Source of the DNA: Candidatus Electrothrix rattekaaiensis
GTDB taxonomy: Bacteria > Desulfobacterota > Desulfobulbia > Desulfobulbales > Desulfobulbaceae
Direction: 5' to 3'
Assembly (NCBI GenBank): GCA_032595675.1
Contig: JAVQMD010000001.1
Location: 1,210,640-1,274,639, forward strand
Length of the DNA stretch: 64,000 nt
Part shown: one piece after another, positions 6,635-16,552 of the stretch
How positions within the stretch are numbered: position 1 is the first letter of the stretch
Layout: each line of letters begins with the position of its first letter
Notes under the pieces: generated by a model
What the model saw: only the letters and a program-made list of their open reading frames with translations
Database searches by the model: none
What the model was told of the DNA's origin: nothing
Program-made: the position numbers and the translations under genes

Positions 6635-8631
6635 ACGACGTTCGGCAACAGGATGTTGAGATCCTGCAAAAGACGGTCAAGTTTTTTGAGGCGGTGCTGG
6701 CCGCCTCGCAGGATGGCATTTTAATCACTCATGAGGACGCCACCATTTTGGTGGCGAATCAGAGTTTCTGTTCTCTTTTTGACTGTTCTCCCGGTGATCT
6801 GAGTGAAACCAGTCTCTTTGATTGGCTGAGTGCCTTTGAGAGAGATCCTGTTTCAGATTGGATTGCGTTGCAGAACGCCATTTATAGGAAAGGTGTCTGT
6901 AGTAATATTGAGTTTGAGCTGATGAGTGATGGTGTTCCCCAATTTTTTAGCGTCAACGCCTCTTCCTTGACCTTACACGAGGATGATGGACAGGGTGCCA
7001 TAGCCATTGTCAGTATATGGCGCGATATCACCTTGAGAAAGAGCACCGAAGCCGCCTTGGAGCACTCTAATATCTTGCTGGAACAACGGGTTGCAGAGCG
7101 GACCGAAGAGTTGAGGGTAGAACGAGATAATTTTGCTCACCTTCTCAGGTCAATGAAGGATGGTTGCTATATCGTCAATCAGAAATATGATATTCAATTT
7201 GTTAACCACGCACTTGCAGAGGATTTTGGCTCCTGGCAGGGGCACAAGTGTTATGCGTATTTCCATGACATCCGGGAACCATGCTCCTGGTGTAAAAATG
7301 ACCAGGTATTTGCCGGTAACACTATGCACTGGGAATGGTGCTCAAAAAAGAACGGAAAAACCTATGATATCATAGAAACACCAATGGCTGGTCAAGATGG
7401 TTCTGTCTGGAAATTGTTGATATTGAGAGATATTACAGAGCGGATAAGGTCTGAACGGGAAAAAGAGAGGATCACTACCGAGCTTATTAAAGCGAAGAAA
7501 ATGGAAGCCATGGGAGTGATGGCCGGTGGCGTGGCCCATGATTTGAACAATATTCTGACGGGGATTGTGGGCTATCCAGAGTTGGTGTTAATGAGGTTAC
7601 CTCAAGATAGCGAGTTGAGAAAACCGGTTGAGGCTATCCGTAACTCAGGTCGAAAAGCGGCAACAGTGGTTGCGGACCTCCTGACTGTTGCACGAGGTGC
7701 CGTCAGTATCAGAGAAATTCATAACCTCAACGTATTGATCAAAGAATATCTTAATTCTCCCGAGTGTGAAAAACTCAAATCGTTCTATCCGAACATCATA
7801 TTTCGCCATCAACTTGAGGCCACGCATCCCGTTGCTCTCTGTTCACCGATTCATATTGGAAAATGTCTCGTAAATTTGGTAACAAATGCGGCAGAAGCCA
7901 TTGGCACCGGTGCTGACGGAACCGTTGTTATCGCCACCCTGAATCAATATGTTGATGCGGCGGTGAGCACTGAGCATAATATGGAAAAGGGCGACTACCT
8001 TGTCCTCACTGTCCAAGATACCGGCCCTGGTATTCCCCAGACTGAACTGGAACATATTTTTGAACCGTTTTACACGAAAAAAGTAATGGGGCGAAGCGGT
8101 ACCGGTTTAGGGTTGACAGTGGCATGGAATACCATGAAGGATCATAATGGTAAAATTCTGGTAGAAAGTAATGATACGGGCACCTGCTTTCGACTTTATT
8201 TTCCAGTGCGTAAAGAGGAAGGCTGCATTTACTTAACGGTCGATAATGTGGACAACCTCGCCGGTTACGGTGAGAGGATTCTGCTTGTGGACGACGAGAG
8301 AGAATCACTTGATGTTGCCAAAGAGATGCTTGAAACGCTCGGTTATAGGGTAGAGACGGTTTGTTCTGGAGAGCAGGCTGTTCAATTTGTCAAAGATACT
8401 CCTGTTGATTTGATCGTGCTTGATATGTTGATGGAGCCCGGTATAAACGGGAGACAAACCTATGAAGAAATTCTCAAGCTGCATCCCGGTCAGAAGGCTG
8501 TTATAGCAAGCGGTTTTTCTGAAAGCGAGGATGTTCAGGCGACGTTGCAACTCGGGGTTGGCGGGTTTGTCAAGAAACCGTACTCAATGTGTCAATTGGG
8601 TCGCGCGGTAAGTGATGTGTTGAAAAAATAG
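6631..8631 (+). CDS. Cytoplasmic PAS-PAS hybrid histidine kinase with receiver domain
   Basis: 666 residues without a membrane segment. Order: PAS domain (about 15-140), a short coiled coil (EQRVAERTEELRVERDNF, about 150-175), a second PAS-like domain (about 175-285) carrying Cys/His-containing CYAYFHDIREPCSWC that could hold a cofactor or metal, a HisKA domain with phospho-acceptor His303 in GGVAHDLNN, an HATPase domain (NAAEAIG, DTGPGIP, GTGLGLTVAWN), and a C-terminal receiver with Asp598 in DLIVLDMLMEP and Lys in VKKPY. The ATG overlaps the molybdoenzyme stop by four bases, so the two are co-translated; a role in sensing the enzyme's substrate or redox state is inference. No output regulator is adjacent; the receiver may pass phosphate to a separate partner. 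Confidence 0.9.
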   Translation: MNDVRQQDVEILQKTVKFFEAVLAASQDGILITHEDATILVANQSFCSLFDCSPGDLSETSLFDWLSAFERDPVSDWIALQNAIYRKGVCSNIEFELMSDGVPQFFSVNASSLTLHEDDGQGAIAIVSIWRDITLRKSTEAALEHSNILLEQRVAERTEELRVERDNFAHLLRSMKDGCYIVNQKYDIQFVNHALAEDFGSWQGHKCYAYFHDIREPCSWCKNDQVFAGNTMHWEWCSKKNGKTYDIIETPMAGQDGSVWKLLILRDITERIRSEREKERITTELIKAKKMEAMGVMAGGVAHDLNNILTGIVGYPELVLMRLPQDSELRKPVEAIRNSGRKAATVVADLLTVARGAVSIREIHNLNVLIKEYLNSPECEKLKSFYPNIIFRHQLEATHPVALCSPIHIGKCLVNLVTNAAEAIGTGADGTVVIATLNQYVDAAVSTEHNMEKGDYLVLTVQDTGPGIPQTELEHIFEPFYTKKVMGRSGTGLGLTVAWNTMKDHNGKILVESNDTGTCFRLYFPVRKEEGCIYLTVDNVDNLAGYGERILLVDDERESLDVAKEMLETLGYRVETVCSGEQAVQFVKDTPVDLIVLDMLMEPGINGRQTYEEILKLHPGQKAVIASGFSESEDVQATLQLGVGGFVKKPYSMCQLGRAVSDVLKK

Positions 8632-8649
8632 TGTCCTTCCCTGTTCTCG

Positions 8650-9594
8650 TTAACGCATCGCGGCAACTGCCTGTTGGAGATATTTGTAGAACTCCCTGGT
8701 CTTCTCCATACTCTCTTTGCCTACATTTCCATATTTCTCCACCGGAAAATCCCAGCCGCCCTGCTCGTAATAATCGTAGAGGATTGAGCTGTAGTTTTTA
8801 CGGTTATTATAGACGTGTTTTGTGTTTGCTGGGTGATGCACATTGACAACGTATTTCTTATTTTCTCCGTCTGCGTCCGCAAGTCCTTTATAGGCTTTAT
8901 TATCAACCACCACTACATTCTCTGTACCACTTTCCTTAACAGCCTTCCTGATGATTTTTATATTTTGATTCTGGGCACCGCCAAGCAAAAGCAGGAGCTT
9001 GCACCGATCAGAACGGATAAAACGTCGCGCCAGATTATAGAGATACCCGTTGCCTCGACAAGCTTCACTATATTTCCACCATTCGGGTTTATACTGTGAC
9101 TTGCCGTTATCATCCCAGCAGCACATTGCCTGGGTAAACTGCACCTGCTCCGGTATGGATTCAAAAAAGCCGCTTGTTCCGAAGTCTTCAATCCCCATTT
9201 CAGCAATACTCTTTATCCTGCTGTTGATGTTAATCATCACCTGTTCGTTGATAAGTTCTTGCACCCCAAGAGCCTTGAGCAGCAAGGCCAAGTTAACCGC
9301 CATGCCACCTTTATACACAGACTGCAGGCAGGCTTTTTTCATATTGCCTTGTTCCTCAAGGGTGTTTTTCATGTCTTTCAAGGCGGTGAAGCTGGTTGCC
9401 AAACCGCAAACGGTCACAACGGGATCTGGGGGATAGGTGCCTGCTGGGGCAAAGTAGAGACTATCTCCTTTGACCTGGGCTATTTTATCACCAAGATGCA
9501 CCTGATTATCCAGGGCGAATTGAATGAGGTTGAGTTCGCTGTTCTGTTGAGTATAGTTAATGCATTGTTCGCATATTTCGCTGGTCATTGGCAT
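8650..9594 (-). CDS. Protein of unknown function, weak uracil-DNA-glycosylase-like hints
   Basis: 314 residues, soluble, no signal peptide. It faces the kinase gene convergently with an 18-base gap. Visible elements are two N-terminal Cys (CEQC, residues 8-11), a hydrophobic strand before CGLATS (about residue 63), LLLLLGGAQNQ (about 205) and VNVHHPANT (about 255). A beta-strand-linked first motif, a strand ending in a Gly/Asn loop and a late HPx motif are loosely reminiscent of the uracil-DNA glycosylase fold, but the diagnostic catalytic residues are not convincing, so I give no function. Codon use resembles its neighbours. It is probably transcribed alone; the upstream gene on the same strand (5-oxoprolinase) ends about 85 bases away. 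Confidence 0.6.
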   Translation of the reverse strand: MPMTSEICEQCINYTQQNSELNLIQFALDNQVHLGDKIAQVKGDSLYFAPAGTYPPDPVVTVCGLATSFTALKDMKNTLEEQGNMKKACLQSVYKGGMAVNLALLLKALGVQELINEQVMININSRIKSIAEMGIEDFGTSGFFESIPEQVQFTQAMCCWDDNGKSQYKPEWWKYSEACRGNGYLYNLARRFIRSDRCKLLLLLGGAQNQNIKIIRKAVKESGTENVVVVDNKAYKGLADADGENKKYVVNVHHPANTKHVYNNRKNYSSILYDYYEQGGWDFPVEKYGNVGKESMEKTREFYKYLQQAVAAMR

Positions 9595-9680
9595 TCCTTG
9601 TTAGGTAGATATGTGATTATAGGATAGGGAGTCATAGGAGGTAGAGCAAAGAAGACAACCCAATGAATCAACCAGAATCA

Positions 9681-12600
9681 TCAGTCCCGCCTCATTTCAT
9701 CCAGGTCTCCTTCCCATCGTAATTTTCCACGGAGCGATTTGATTTTCTGCTGCTTTTTTAGCCGAGTGAGTAACTTCAAGCCCTCACCCCATCCACCCCC
9801 ACCAGGCGTACATATCCGCAACCGATCCCCGGCCTCAGCCTGAATCGTATTCTTCCCGCCGAGATTTAGCTTTCTACCGTTGCTGCGGATAAAGATATTC
9901 TCCCCCTGCTTGCCATCTTCACCGCCGTTCAGCCCATAAGGCGCAAAGACCCTGCGTTCAGAGAGGATGGAGACCTGCAAGGGTTCCAGGAATTCCAGTT
10001 CCCTGATTAGGCCATCGCCTCCCTGATATTTCCCGGCTCCTCCCGAACCCCGACGCAGGGCAAACTCCCGCACCAGTACCGGATAGCGGCGTTCCATTAT
10101 CTCCGGGTCTGTAATGCGGGTATTGGTCATGTGAGTATGCACCCCGGATTGACCGTGCCAGCCTGGTCCGGCCCCGGCCCCGCCGCCAATGGTTTCATAA
10201 TAGCCAAAGCGTTCATTGCCAAAGGTGAGGTTATTCATGCAGCCTTGAGAGGCCGCTGCTACCCCGAAGGCCCGAAGCACCACATCCACCACCCGCTGGG
10301 AGGTAAGCACATTGCCGCCTACCACTGCCGCTTCCGGTGAGGGATCGAGCAGGGAACCGGGCGGGATGATCAGGCGGACAGGGATGAGGCAGCCGTGATT
10401 GAGCGGGATATCCTTTTCCACCAGACAGCGGAGGCTGTAGAGCAGGGCAGAGCGGGTCACCGCCTTGGGGGCGTTCAGGTTACCCCAAAGCTCCGGGCCA
10501 GTGCCGCTGAAGTCAAAGATGGCAGAACCATCCCTGCGGTCGATGGTCAAGCGGAGGCTAATCGGGCTGCCGTCATCCAGATAATCCACCGCTTCTACGG
10601 TATCCTGTTCTTTCATGCCCCGGTGCAGGGAAAGTTCGGCCAGGGCTTTGCGCACTGCTGCCTCGGCAGTATCCTGAACATGGCCCATATAGGCATGCAC
10701 CGCCTCCAGGCCGTACTCCTCGACCATGCCTAGGATCAGGTCAATGCCCTTCTGGTTGGCGGCCACCTGGGCCCGGAGGTCGGAGATGTTATCTGCCAGT
10801 CTGCGGGTACCGCTGCATCCCGGCCCGGTGCTTTTGAGCAGCAGGGTAGAGATGCCTTCTTCCTGAAACACCCCGCCCCGCACCAAACGAAAGGACTCAA
10901 TAGCGGCCCCTTCCTCGCTGAGGAGGCGGGAGTGCGGCGGCATGGAGCCGGGGGAGATACCGCCTATATCGGCATGATGCCCTCGGCTGGCTACCCAGAA
11001 GATGATCTTTCTCGTATCCTGCTGGAAGACCGGAGTGATCACGGTGATGTCCGGCAGATGACTGCCCCCGGCTGCCGGGTGGTTGCTCACCAGCACATCA
11101 CCGGGGTGCAGGTTTGGGCGACGACGGATCTGTTCCTGGACCGCCTCGCTCATGGCCCCGAGATGCACCGGCACATGGGGGGCATTGGCGACCAGTTGCC
11201 CGGCAGTATCAAACAGGGCGCAGGAAAAGTCCAACCGTTCCCGGATATTGGTGGACACAGCCGTCTTTTGCAGCATCCGGCCCATCTGCTCGGCAATGGA
11301 CATGAACAGATTGGCAAAGACTGACAGCCGCACCGGATCAAGTGCCGTACTGACGGCCTCCTGCTGTCTGCGCCCCACCTGAATTTCCACATCACCGTAT
11401 TCATTGATACGGGCCGTGCAATCCGGCTCCACCACGATGGTGGCAGTATCCTGAATCAGGATGGCAGGGCCAGGAATCTCATGCCCGGCCAGCAAGGTAT
11501 CCATTATATAAAGAGGTGTGTCCTGCTCTCCCTCTGGAAACCAGACCCGCACCAGAGCCTGCTCCACAGGCGGGGCCTCAGCCTCTGGGATAGGCTGCTT
11601 TTCCACCCTGCCTGCCTGACCAGCGGAACGCACCCTGCAATCATCAATCAGCACCGCACGATCCCGGAGGGTGAAACCGAATTCCCGTTGATAGGCGGCT
11701 CGGAAGGCTGCTTCATAATCACCATCTTGCGGCTCTTCAATCATCAGGGCCGTGTCCGTGTCTGCATAGCGGAGGTTGAGGAAGCAGCGACTGTTGATCC
11801 GCTCTCGGGGAATCCCCTGCTCCAGCAGCTCCTGTTCGGTGTCGGCTCGGAGGCGGGCAAGCTCTTCCTTCATGATCTCCAAGGCCTTTGGCCCTAACTC
11901 GGCGGCAGCGGCCTGACGACGATCCACAGCAGTATCGGCCATGCCCATGCCACAGGCGGACAGGATGCCGGAAAAGCGGTGGACTACCACCTTGCTGATC
12001 CCCAGAATCCGGGCCACGGAACAGGCATGTTGGGCACCGGCTCCCCCGAACACAGCCAGGACATGCTCGCGGATATCAAAGCCGCGCATCACCGAGATCT
12101 CCCGGATGGGTCGCACCATGACCTCATCCGCCACCCGGAGAAAGCCCAGAGCCACCTCCTCCACTGTCAAGGGGGCATGACCCTGTTCGCTGTACGCGGC
12201 ATTGATTGTTGCGGTCAGCTCTGCAAAGGCATTGCAGGCCGCTTCCTTATCCAGGGGCTGATCCTCGTCAGGCCCGAAGATGCAGGGGAAGTATTCGGGT
12301 TGGAGGCGACCGAGCACCAGATTGGCATCGGTCACGGTCAGAGAGCCGTTCTTGCGGTAGCAGACAGGGCCGGGATGGGCACCTGCGGACTCCGGTCCCA
12401 CCCGGAACATCCCGTTATCAAAGAAGAGGCGTGAGCCACCGCCTGCCGCCACAGTACGGATATCCAGTTGCGGAGCATGGATACGCACCCCGGCTGTGCA
12501 GTTGGCAAAGGTCAGCTCAGGTTCTCCGGCAAAGCGGGACACATCCGTGGACGTGCCGCCCATGTCAAAGCCGATCACCGGCTCCCTGCTGCTTGGATTC

Positions 12601-13520
12601 CAGACGCCCCGGCCATAGCCTATCACCCCGCCCGCAGGCCCGGAAAGCACGGCCCGTGATCCTGTGAAATTGTCTGCCCGGGCCAGGCCGCCGTCGGACT
12701 GCATAAAGAGGAGCTTGTCATCAGCCAGTCCGCCTGCAAAGCCGGAGCGAAAGCTGTCCAGATAGGTACGGATATGGGGGGTGAGGTAGGCATCCACCAG
12801 GGTGGTGTCACCACGCGGAACCAGTCTGACTGCTGGCATGACCTGAGAGGAAAGGGAGACCTGCTCAAAGCCCAGCTGGCGGGCCAGTTCACCGACCTGT
12901 TCCTCGTGCTGCGGGCAACCGTAGGCATGGGCAAAGACTATCGCCACTGAGCTGATACCCTGATCCAGGATTGTCTGCAAACGGGGTTGCAGGGCCTCAA
13001 GATCCGGGGTAGCCAGCACAGCAAAACGCTCGCCCGTACTGCCGATGATAATACGACGGCCCAGGGCCTGCTGGCGGGCTGCTTCCTGATCATCCTTGAT
13101 AAGCAGCAGGCGTTCCTCCACCTCAAGAACCTCCTCATACAAGAGGTCAGGCTTGACGATCTTGAGGTCAAAGAGGTCGGGCCGATCCTGATAGCCGATC
13201 TGGAGGATATCGCCGAAGCCCCTGGTGGTGAGCAGAGCGGTGCGGGCACCCTTGCGTTCCAGCAGGGCATTGGTGGCAACCGTCGTGCCCATGCGAATCC
13301 ACTCGATGCGGGAGCTGTCCAGCAGGCCGTCTTGCAGGGGGATGCCAAACTCGGCCAGAATGCGGCGGATACCCTCGCGGGGAGCGTCCGGGTAATTGGC
13401 CGGGTCTTCGGAGAGCAGCTTAATAGTGCGGAAGCCGGGTTCGCCCGGTACCTCGGCATAGACATCAGTAAAGGTGCCGCCCCGGTCTATGGAGAAGCGG
13501 AATTGTCCTGTTGCTGGCAT
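9681..13520 (-). CDS. oplaH: 5-Oxoprolinase / hydantoinase A-B fusion
   Basis: 1279 residues, the usual length of ATP-dependent 5-oxoprolinases in which HyuA-like and HyuB-like halves are fused. The N-terminal half starts [17 protein letters not shown] with the nucleotide-binding DRGGTFTD motif, and contains [13 protein letters not shown] and [12 protein letters not shown]; the second half (from about residue 730, [22 protein letters not shown]) has the HyuB signature including [16 protein letters not shown] and ends TPGGGGWG. The enzyme opens 5-oxo-L-proline to glutamate using ATP. Related fusions act on other cyclic amides, so the substrate is assigned by overall similarity. It is cytoplasmic, intact and not in an obvious operon; GC-rich composition matches the core genome. 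Confidence 0.93.
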   Translation of the reverse strand: MPATGQFRFSIDRGGTFTDVYAEVPGEPGFRTIKLLSEDPANYPDAPREGIRRILAEFGIPLQDGLLDSSRIEWIRMGTTVATNALLERKGARTALLTTRGFGDILQIGYQDRPDLFDLKIVKPDLLYEEVLEVEERLLLIKDDQEAARQQALGRRIIIGSTGERFAVLATPDLEALQPRLQTILDQGISSVAIVFAHAYGCPQHEEQVGELARQLGFEQVSLSSQVMPAVRLVPRGDTTLVDAYLTPHIRTYLDSFRSGFAGGLADDKLLFMQSDGGLARADNFTGSRAVLSGPAGGVIGYGRGVWNPSSREPVIGFDMGGTSTDVSRFAGEPELTFANCTAGVRIHAPQLDIRTVAAGGGSRLFFDNGMFRVGPESAGAHPGPVCYRKNGSLTVTDANLVLGRLQPEYFPCIFGPDEDQPLDKEAACNAFAELTATINAAYSEQGHAPLTVEEVALGFLRVADEVMVRPIREISVMRGFDIREHVLAVFGGAGAQHACSVARILGISKVVVHRFSGILSACGMGMADTAVDRRQAAAAELGPKALEIMKEELARLRADTEQELLEQGIPRERINSRCFLNLRYADTDTALMIEEPQDGDYEAAFRAAYQREFGFTLRDRAVLIDDCRVRSAGQAGRVEKQPIPEAEAPPVEQALVRVWFPEGEQDTPLYIMDTLLAGHEIPGPAILIQDTATIVVEPDCTARINEYGDVEIQVGRRQQEAVSTALDPVRLSVFANLFMSIAEQMGRMLQKTAVSTNIRERLDFSCALFDTAGQLVANAPHVPVHLGAMSEAVQEQIRRRPNLHPGDVLVSNHPAAGGSHLPDITVITPVFQQDTRKIIFWVASRGHHADIGGISPGSMPPHSRLLSEEGAAIESFRLVRGGVFQEEGISTLLLKSTGPGCSGTRRLADNISDLRAQVAANQKGIDLILGMVEEYGLEAVHAYMGHVQDTAEAAVRKALAELSLHRGMKEQDTVEAVDYLDDGSPISLRLTIDRRDGSAIFDFSGTGPELWGNLNAPKAVTRSALLYSLRCLVEKDIPLNHGCLIPVRLIIPPGSLLDPSPEAAVVGGNVLTSQRVVDVVLRAFGVAAASQGCMNNLTFGNERFGYYETIGGGAGAGPGWHGQSGVHTHMTNTRITDPEIMERRYPVLVREFALRRGSGGAGKYQGGDGLIRELEFLEPLQVSILSERRVFAPYGLNGGEDGKQGENIFIRSNGRKLNLGGKNTIQAEAGDRLRICTPGGGGWGEGLKLLTRLKKQQKIKSLRGKLRWEGDLDEMRRD

Positions 13521-13662
13521 GGGTGCTTGTTGGTTGAGTCTAGGGAGATGCGTTGCCTGTTCCGAGCCGCTATCCTATCATGCCGGGATGGGTGATGCAA
13601 CGAGGGGATGAGGAGAGTCGAACCAGAGTTGAAGAGAAGCTCATTCGTATGTATGAGGGGAG

Positions 13663-13777
13663 GACTTACCTAGATGGTACTGAGGGACTTACCTGTATGG
13701 TACTGGGAGACTTACCCAGGTATGTCCCGGAGACTTACCTAGGTATGTCCCGGAGACTTACCTGTATGGTACTGCGA
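13663..13777. repeat. 23-bp tandem repeat, five copies
   Basis: Five head-to-tail 23-bp units start at 13663, 13686, 13709, 13732 and 13755. Each begins GACTTACC; two internal versions occur (ending ATGGTACTG or GTATGTCCC plus 2-3 bases). 23 is not a multiple of three, so the frame that crosses them is unlikely to be coding. The rest of the gap between oplaH and the TPR gene (13521-14023) holds an inverted repeat ATTCGA/TCGAAT (13801-13819) and nothing else I can identify. Confidence 0.85.
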
Positions 13778-14023
13778 GACATAAACAGTTGTGAAAGTAT
13801 ATTCGATGTGTGTTCGAATGGTTTCCGTATGAATGACAAGCTGATTCTCCTTGCTGTTATGCAGGAAGGCGGTAGCATAGCTGGTATATCCACAAATTCT
13901 TCAATGAAAATGTCGTGATCATGCTTTATGCCTGTTATAGTATATGCTGCACAGAGCAGTTCGCATGAGCGGGTCAGTCCGTGTCCGGGAAAAACGAATC
14001 AGCAGTCTTACGGGAACCATACT

Positions 14024-15715
14024 ATGGTGGGAAACATAATTGATTGGGCAAGCAGCAAGCTGCAATGGCTGCTTGAGAATCCCGGAGTAACTTGGAGCGG
14101 CATCGGGGTGTATGCGCTTACGCTGCTGGTCAGTGCTCTGATTGCCGTTGTTTCCTATCTGTGCTGGAGAAAGAACAAGTCTTCGGCAGACAACACATTC
14201 ACCTGCAATAACGGCGAACAGAACAATGCCCAAGGTGACCATGCAACCGGCAAGCTGGTCAATAACCACGGGCCGGTCATCAGTACATCCGGCAATCAGT
14301 CTCCGGCGATTCATGGCCCGAATGCTACGGTGAACTATAACATCGTTTCCCCGGAAGCGCTTGCAGATGTGCGTAAGCTGGCAGTTACCGAGTCCGCCCT
14401 TGCCAGCTTCTTCAGGATACTCGAAGAGCAGCAGGTAGCTCGTGGTGACCTGGATGCCAAGCTGCGGGAAATAGCGATGCGCCATGTTGAGCTGCTGCAA
14501 CGCTTTGAGGCGGTCAGCTCTGATGACCCGGAGGTGCAGGCCCTGAAAAAGGAGGTCGGACAGGCGATTGAAAATGGCAAATATGACCGGGCGGATGAGC
14601 TTCTGGATCAAATAGATGAACGTCATGATAACGCTATTCATCAGCTACATAAACTCCAAGCAGAAACAGCGGCGAGATTGGAGAAGGAGCAGCTCGGCAA
14701 AGCGGAAAACTTAGTGAGTAAGGCTAAACTGCAAGAAATGCAATATCGCTATAAGAAGGCTGCTGAGTATTGGCAGGAAGCTGCTACGGCTTTGCCGGAA
14801 GGACATAAGGAAAAACGAGCAGATTGTCTGAGTATGGCTGCATATGATTTTTATTGTATCTCAAAGTTTCTAGAATCTATCTTATTATGGAATCAATGCC
14901 TGTTGATTTATCAAGAGACTGATAATAGATGGCAGGAAGCAAATACGTTGAATAGTATTAGCGGTATTTATCAATCCCAAGGAGAATTGCGGAAAGCCTT
15001 AAAGAAATCGGAGCAGAGTCTCTGTATATGCCGGGAAATTGGCGATAGGGAATTAGAGAGTGCGGCATTGAATAATATCAGCCAGATTTTCCGTGCTACT
15101 GGAGATTATTCAAAGGCTCTGAGTTATTTAAAACAGTGCCTACTGCTAGTCCAAAAATCAGGCGAAAAGGCTGGTGAAGGCGCAATATTACATAATATCG
15201 GTCGAATTTACTATGTGCAGAAAAACTATGAGACTGCGCTTAGATATTATCAGCAGGCATTAGCGATCAGTCGTTCGGTTCAAGATAAACGTTTGGAAAG
15301 TGCTGTGCTGAATAGCATCGGCCAAGTATACCATGATCAAGAGAACTATGATGCGGCCATGACGTACTTTGAGCAGAGCTTGATGACTAAACAGCAAATT
15401 GGCGATAGAAAAGGGGAAGGTTTAGCATTAAACAATATAGCAGGAATTTATAAAGAAAAAGAGGATTACAAGACTGCTTTGCAATACTTGGTGGAGAGTT
15501 TGACTATCTTTTCAGAGATAGGTGTAAAAGCAGAGGCGTCAGTTACTGTATGGAATATAGGGCAGATATACGAAGAACAGGGCGATCTACATAAAACATC
15601 ACAATACATGAAGCGTGCTATAGAAATGATGGAGCAAATTGGTCATCCTAAGCTGGAAGAATCGCTTCAAGCATTGGAAGCCGTTCGTACCAAGCTGCGC
15701 AGGCAGCATAAATAA
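14024..15715 (+). CDS. Membrane-anchored TPR-repeat protein
   Basis: 563 residues from the ATG at 14024. A transmembrane helix (about residues 24-43, YALTLLVSALIAVVSYLCW) is followed by a Gly/Asn-rich linker (NNGEQNNAQGDHATGKLVNN to about residue 105) of a type common before STAND, NACHT and TPR signalling domains, then a helical region (about 110-230) and at least six tetratricopeptide repeats of the TPR_12 kind (about 240-555; recurrent A-L-N-x-I-x-x-I-Y/F and LGxY-like pairs). The TPRs should form a cytoplasmic protein-binding superhelix. No enzymatic domain is present. A longer frame starts at 13928 but its extra 32 residues look non-coding. The gene is preceded by the 23-bp repeats and no partner gene is adjacent. 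Function unknown; scaffold role inferred. Confidence 0.8.
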   Translation: MVGNIIDWASSKLQWLLENPGVTWSGIGVYALTLLVSALIAVVSYLCWRKNKSSADNTFTCNNGEQNNAQGDHATGKLVNNHGPVISTSGNQSPAIHGPNATVNYNIVSPEALADVRKLAVTESALASFFRILEEQQVARGDLDAKLREIAMRHVELLQRFEAVSSDDPEVQALKKEVGQAIENGKYDRADELLDQIDERHDNAIHQLHKLQAETAARLEKEQLGKAENLVSKAKLQEMQYRYKKAAEYWQEAATALPEGHKEKRADCLSMAAYDFYCISKFLESILLWNQCLLIYQETDNRWQEANTLNSISGIYQSQGELRKALKKSEQSLCICREIGDRELESAALNNISQIFRATGDYSKALSYLKQCLLLVQKSGEKAGEGAILHNIGRIYYVQKNYETALRYYQQALAISRSVQDKRLESAVLNSIGQVYHDQENYDAAMTYFEQSLMTKQQIGDRKGEGLALNNIAGIYKEKEDYKTALQYLVESLTIFSEIGVKAEASVTVWNIGQIYEEQGDLHKTSQYMKRAIEMMEQIGHPKLEESLQALEAVRTKLRRQHK

Positions 15716-15796
15716 AGGCTTTGCCGCAACTCCTCACACTCCAATGGAGAAGCGGAATCGGCATGTTGCCAGCATGGGTGCTTGTTAGTTGCGTAC

Positions 15797-15841
15797 TTGA
15801 TACACTGTAAAGTGTACGTTATAATGCAAAGTATAACGTAC
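15797..15841 (+). promoter_or_regulatory. phd promoter with two overlapping palindromic operators
   Basis: TTGATA (15797-15802), an exactly 17-bp spacer and TATAAT (15820-15825) form a near-consensus sigma-70 promoter 42 bases before the antitoxin ATG. Two inverted repeats cover it: TACACT/AGTGTA (15801-15816), between the boxes, and a perfect 10-bp arm pair GTACGTTATA (15814-15823) / TATAACGTAC (15832-15841) that includes the -10 box. This is the arrangement expected for an autorepressed antitoxin gene. Confidence 0.75.
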
Positions 15842-15867
15842 AATATAGATTGCGAAAGAGGGGTGCT

Positions 15868-16158
15868 ATGCAACGATTACGAGTAGATCAGGATATCCGG
15901 CCAATGTCGGAATTCAGAACAGGAATTGCTTCATTTCTTAAACAAGTTCAGGAGACAAAACGGCCTCTGGTTATTACACAGCATGGTAAAGGAGCGGCTG
16001 TACTGCTTGACGTGGGAGAATTTGAAGCCATGCAGGAGAAGCTGGAATTGCTTCAGGATATTCAGGTAGCTGTCAGTCAGATTAACAATGGTGAAGGTGT
16101 CTCCCATGGGGATGCACAGAAAATGATATTGGAGAGGATGTCCGATATTGCCTGTTGA
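15868..16158 (+). CDS. Phd/YefM-family antitoxin, no adjacent toxin
   Basis: 96 residues. The N-terminal half (MQRLRVDQDIRPMSEFRTGIASFLKQVQETKRPLVITQHGKGAAVLLDVGEFEAM) is a typical Phd/YefM DNA-binding and dimerisation domain; the C-terminal half (EKLELLQDIQVAVSQINNGEGVSHGDAQKMILERM) is the usual toxin-binding tail. The ATG at 15868 is preferred over an upstream TTG because of the GAGGGG ribosome-binding site. Family members repress their own operon and neutralise a RelE, Doc or similar toxin. No toxin gene follows: the next 394 bases have no frame resembling a toxin. It may be an orphan that kept its operator, or act with a toxin elsewhere. Confidence 0.85.
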   Translation: MQRLRVDQDIRPMSEFRTGIASFLKQVQETKRPLVITQHGKGAAVLLDVGEFEAMQEKLELLQDIQVAVSQINNGEGVSHGDAQKMILERMSDIAC

Positions 16159-16552
16159 GGAGTTGTCACCATCAGAGTAAGTTGCATTGATCTCAGGTCA
16201 TTTTGATAATGAATTTCAAACAGCATGAAATACAAACACATCTACCTTTGGAATCGGCTGGCTGATGACATAGGAGATATTGGTTGAATAAGGGGGATGA
16301 GATTATAGGGCATTATTATAACATTTCAGGTGCTCATCCGCTATAAAGGGAGTGCCAAGCAAGCCTGTGCGGGGTAAGCATTTTTGTTCCTTTGAATTTT
16401 CTTTGGCGAGACTCGGGCAGATCGTTTATTCTGTTTACACTCCATGAAAATAGTGGTTCCTCTATGTGTTTATTTTATCGTTAACACGTTGAGGGTTGCA
16501 CTGTTTTTATGATTATTTTTGAAATAATTGCAGGATTTGGGGGAGAATAGAA
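16159..16552. other. Gene-free stretch after phd
   Basis: 394 bases without a supported gene, where a RelE-like toxin would be expected. All frames are interrupted. AT-rich near 16440-16545, probably promoter DNA for the secreted protein at 16553. I see no RNA gene or repeat. Confidence 0.5.

Noticed and set aside
13663-13777. Iterons of a replication origin
   Set aside because: No Rep gene, DnaA boxes or plasmid functions nearby; context is chromosomal.
13553-13918. 121-codon rightward frame across the 23-bp repeats
   Set aside because: Repeat unit is not a multiple of three, the peptide is low-complexity and unlike any family, and no ribosome-binding site precedes it.
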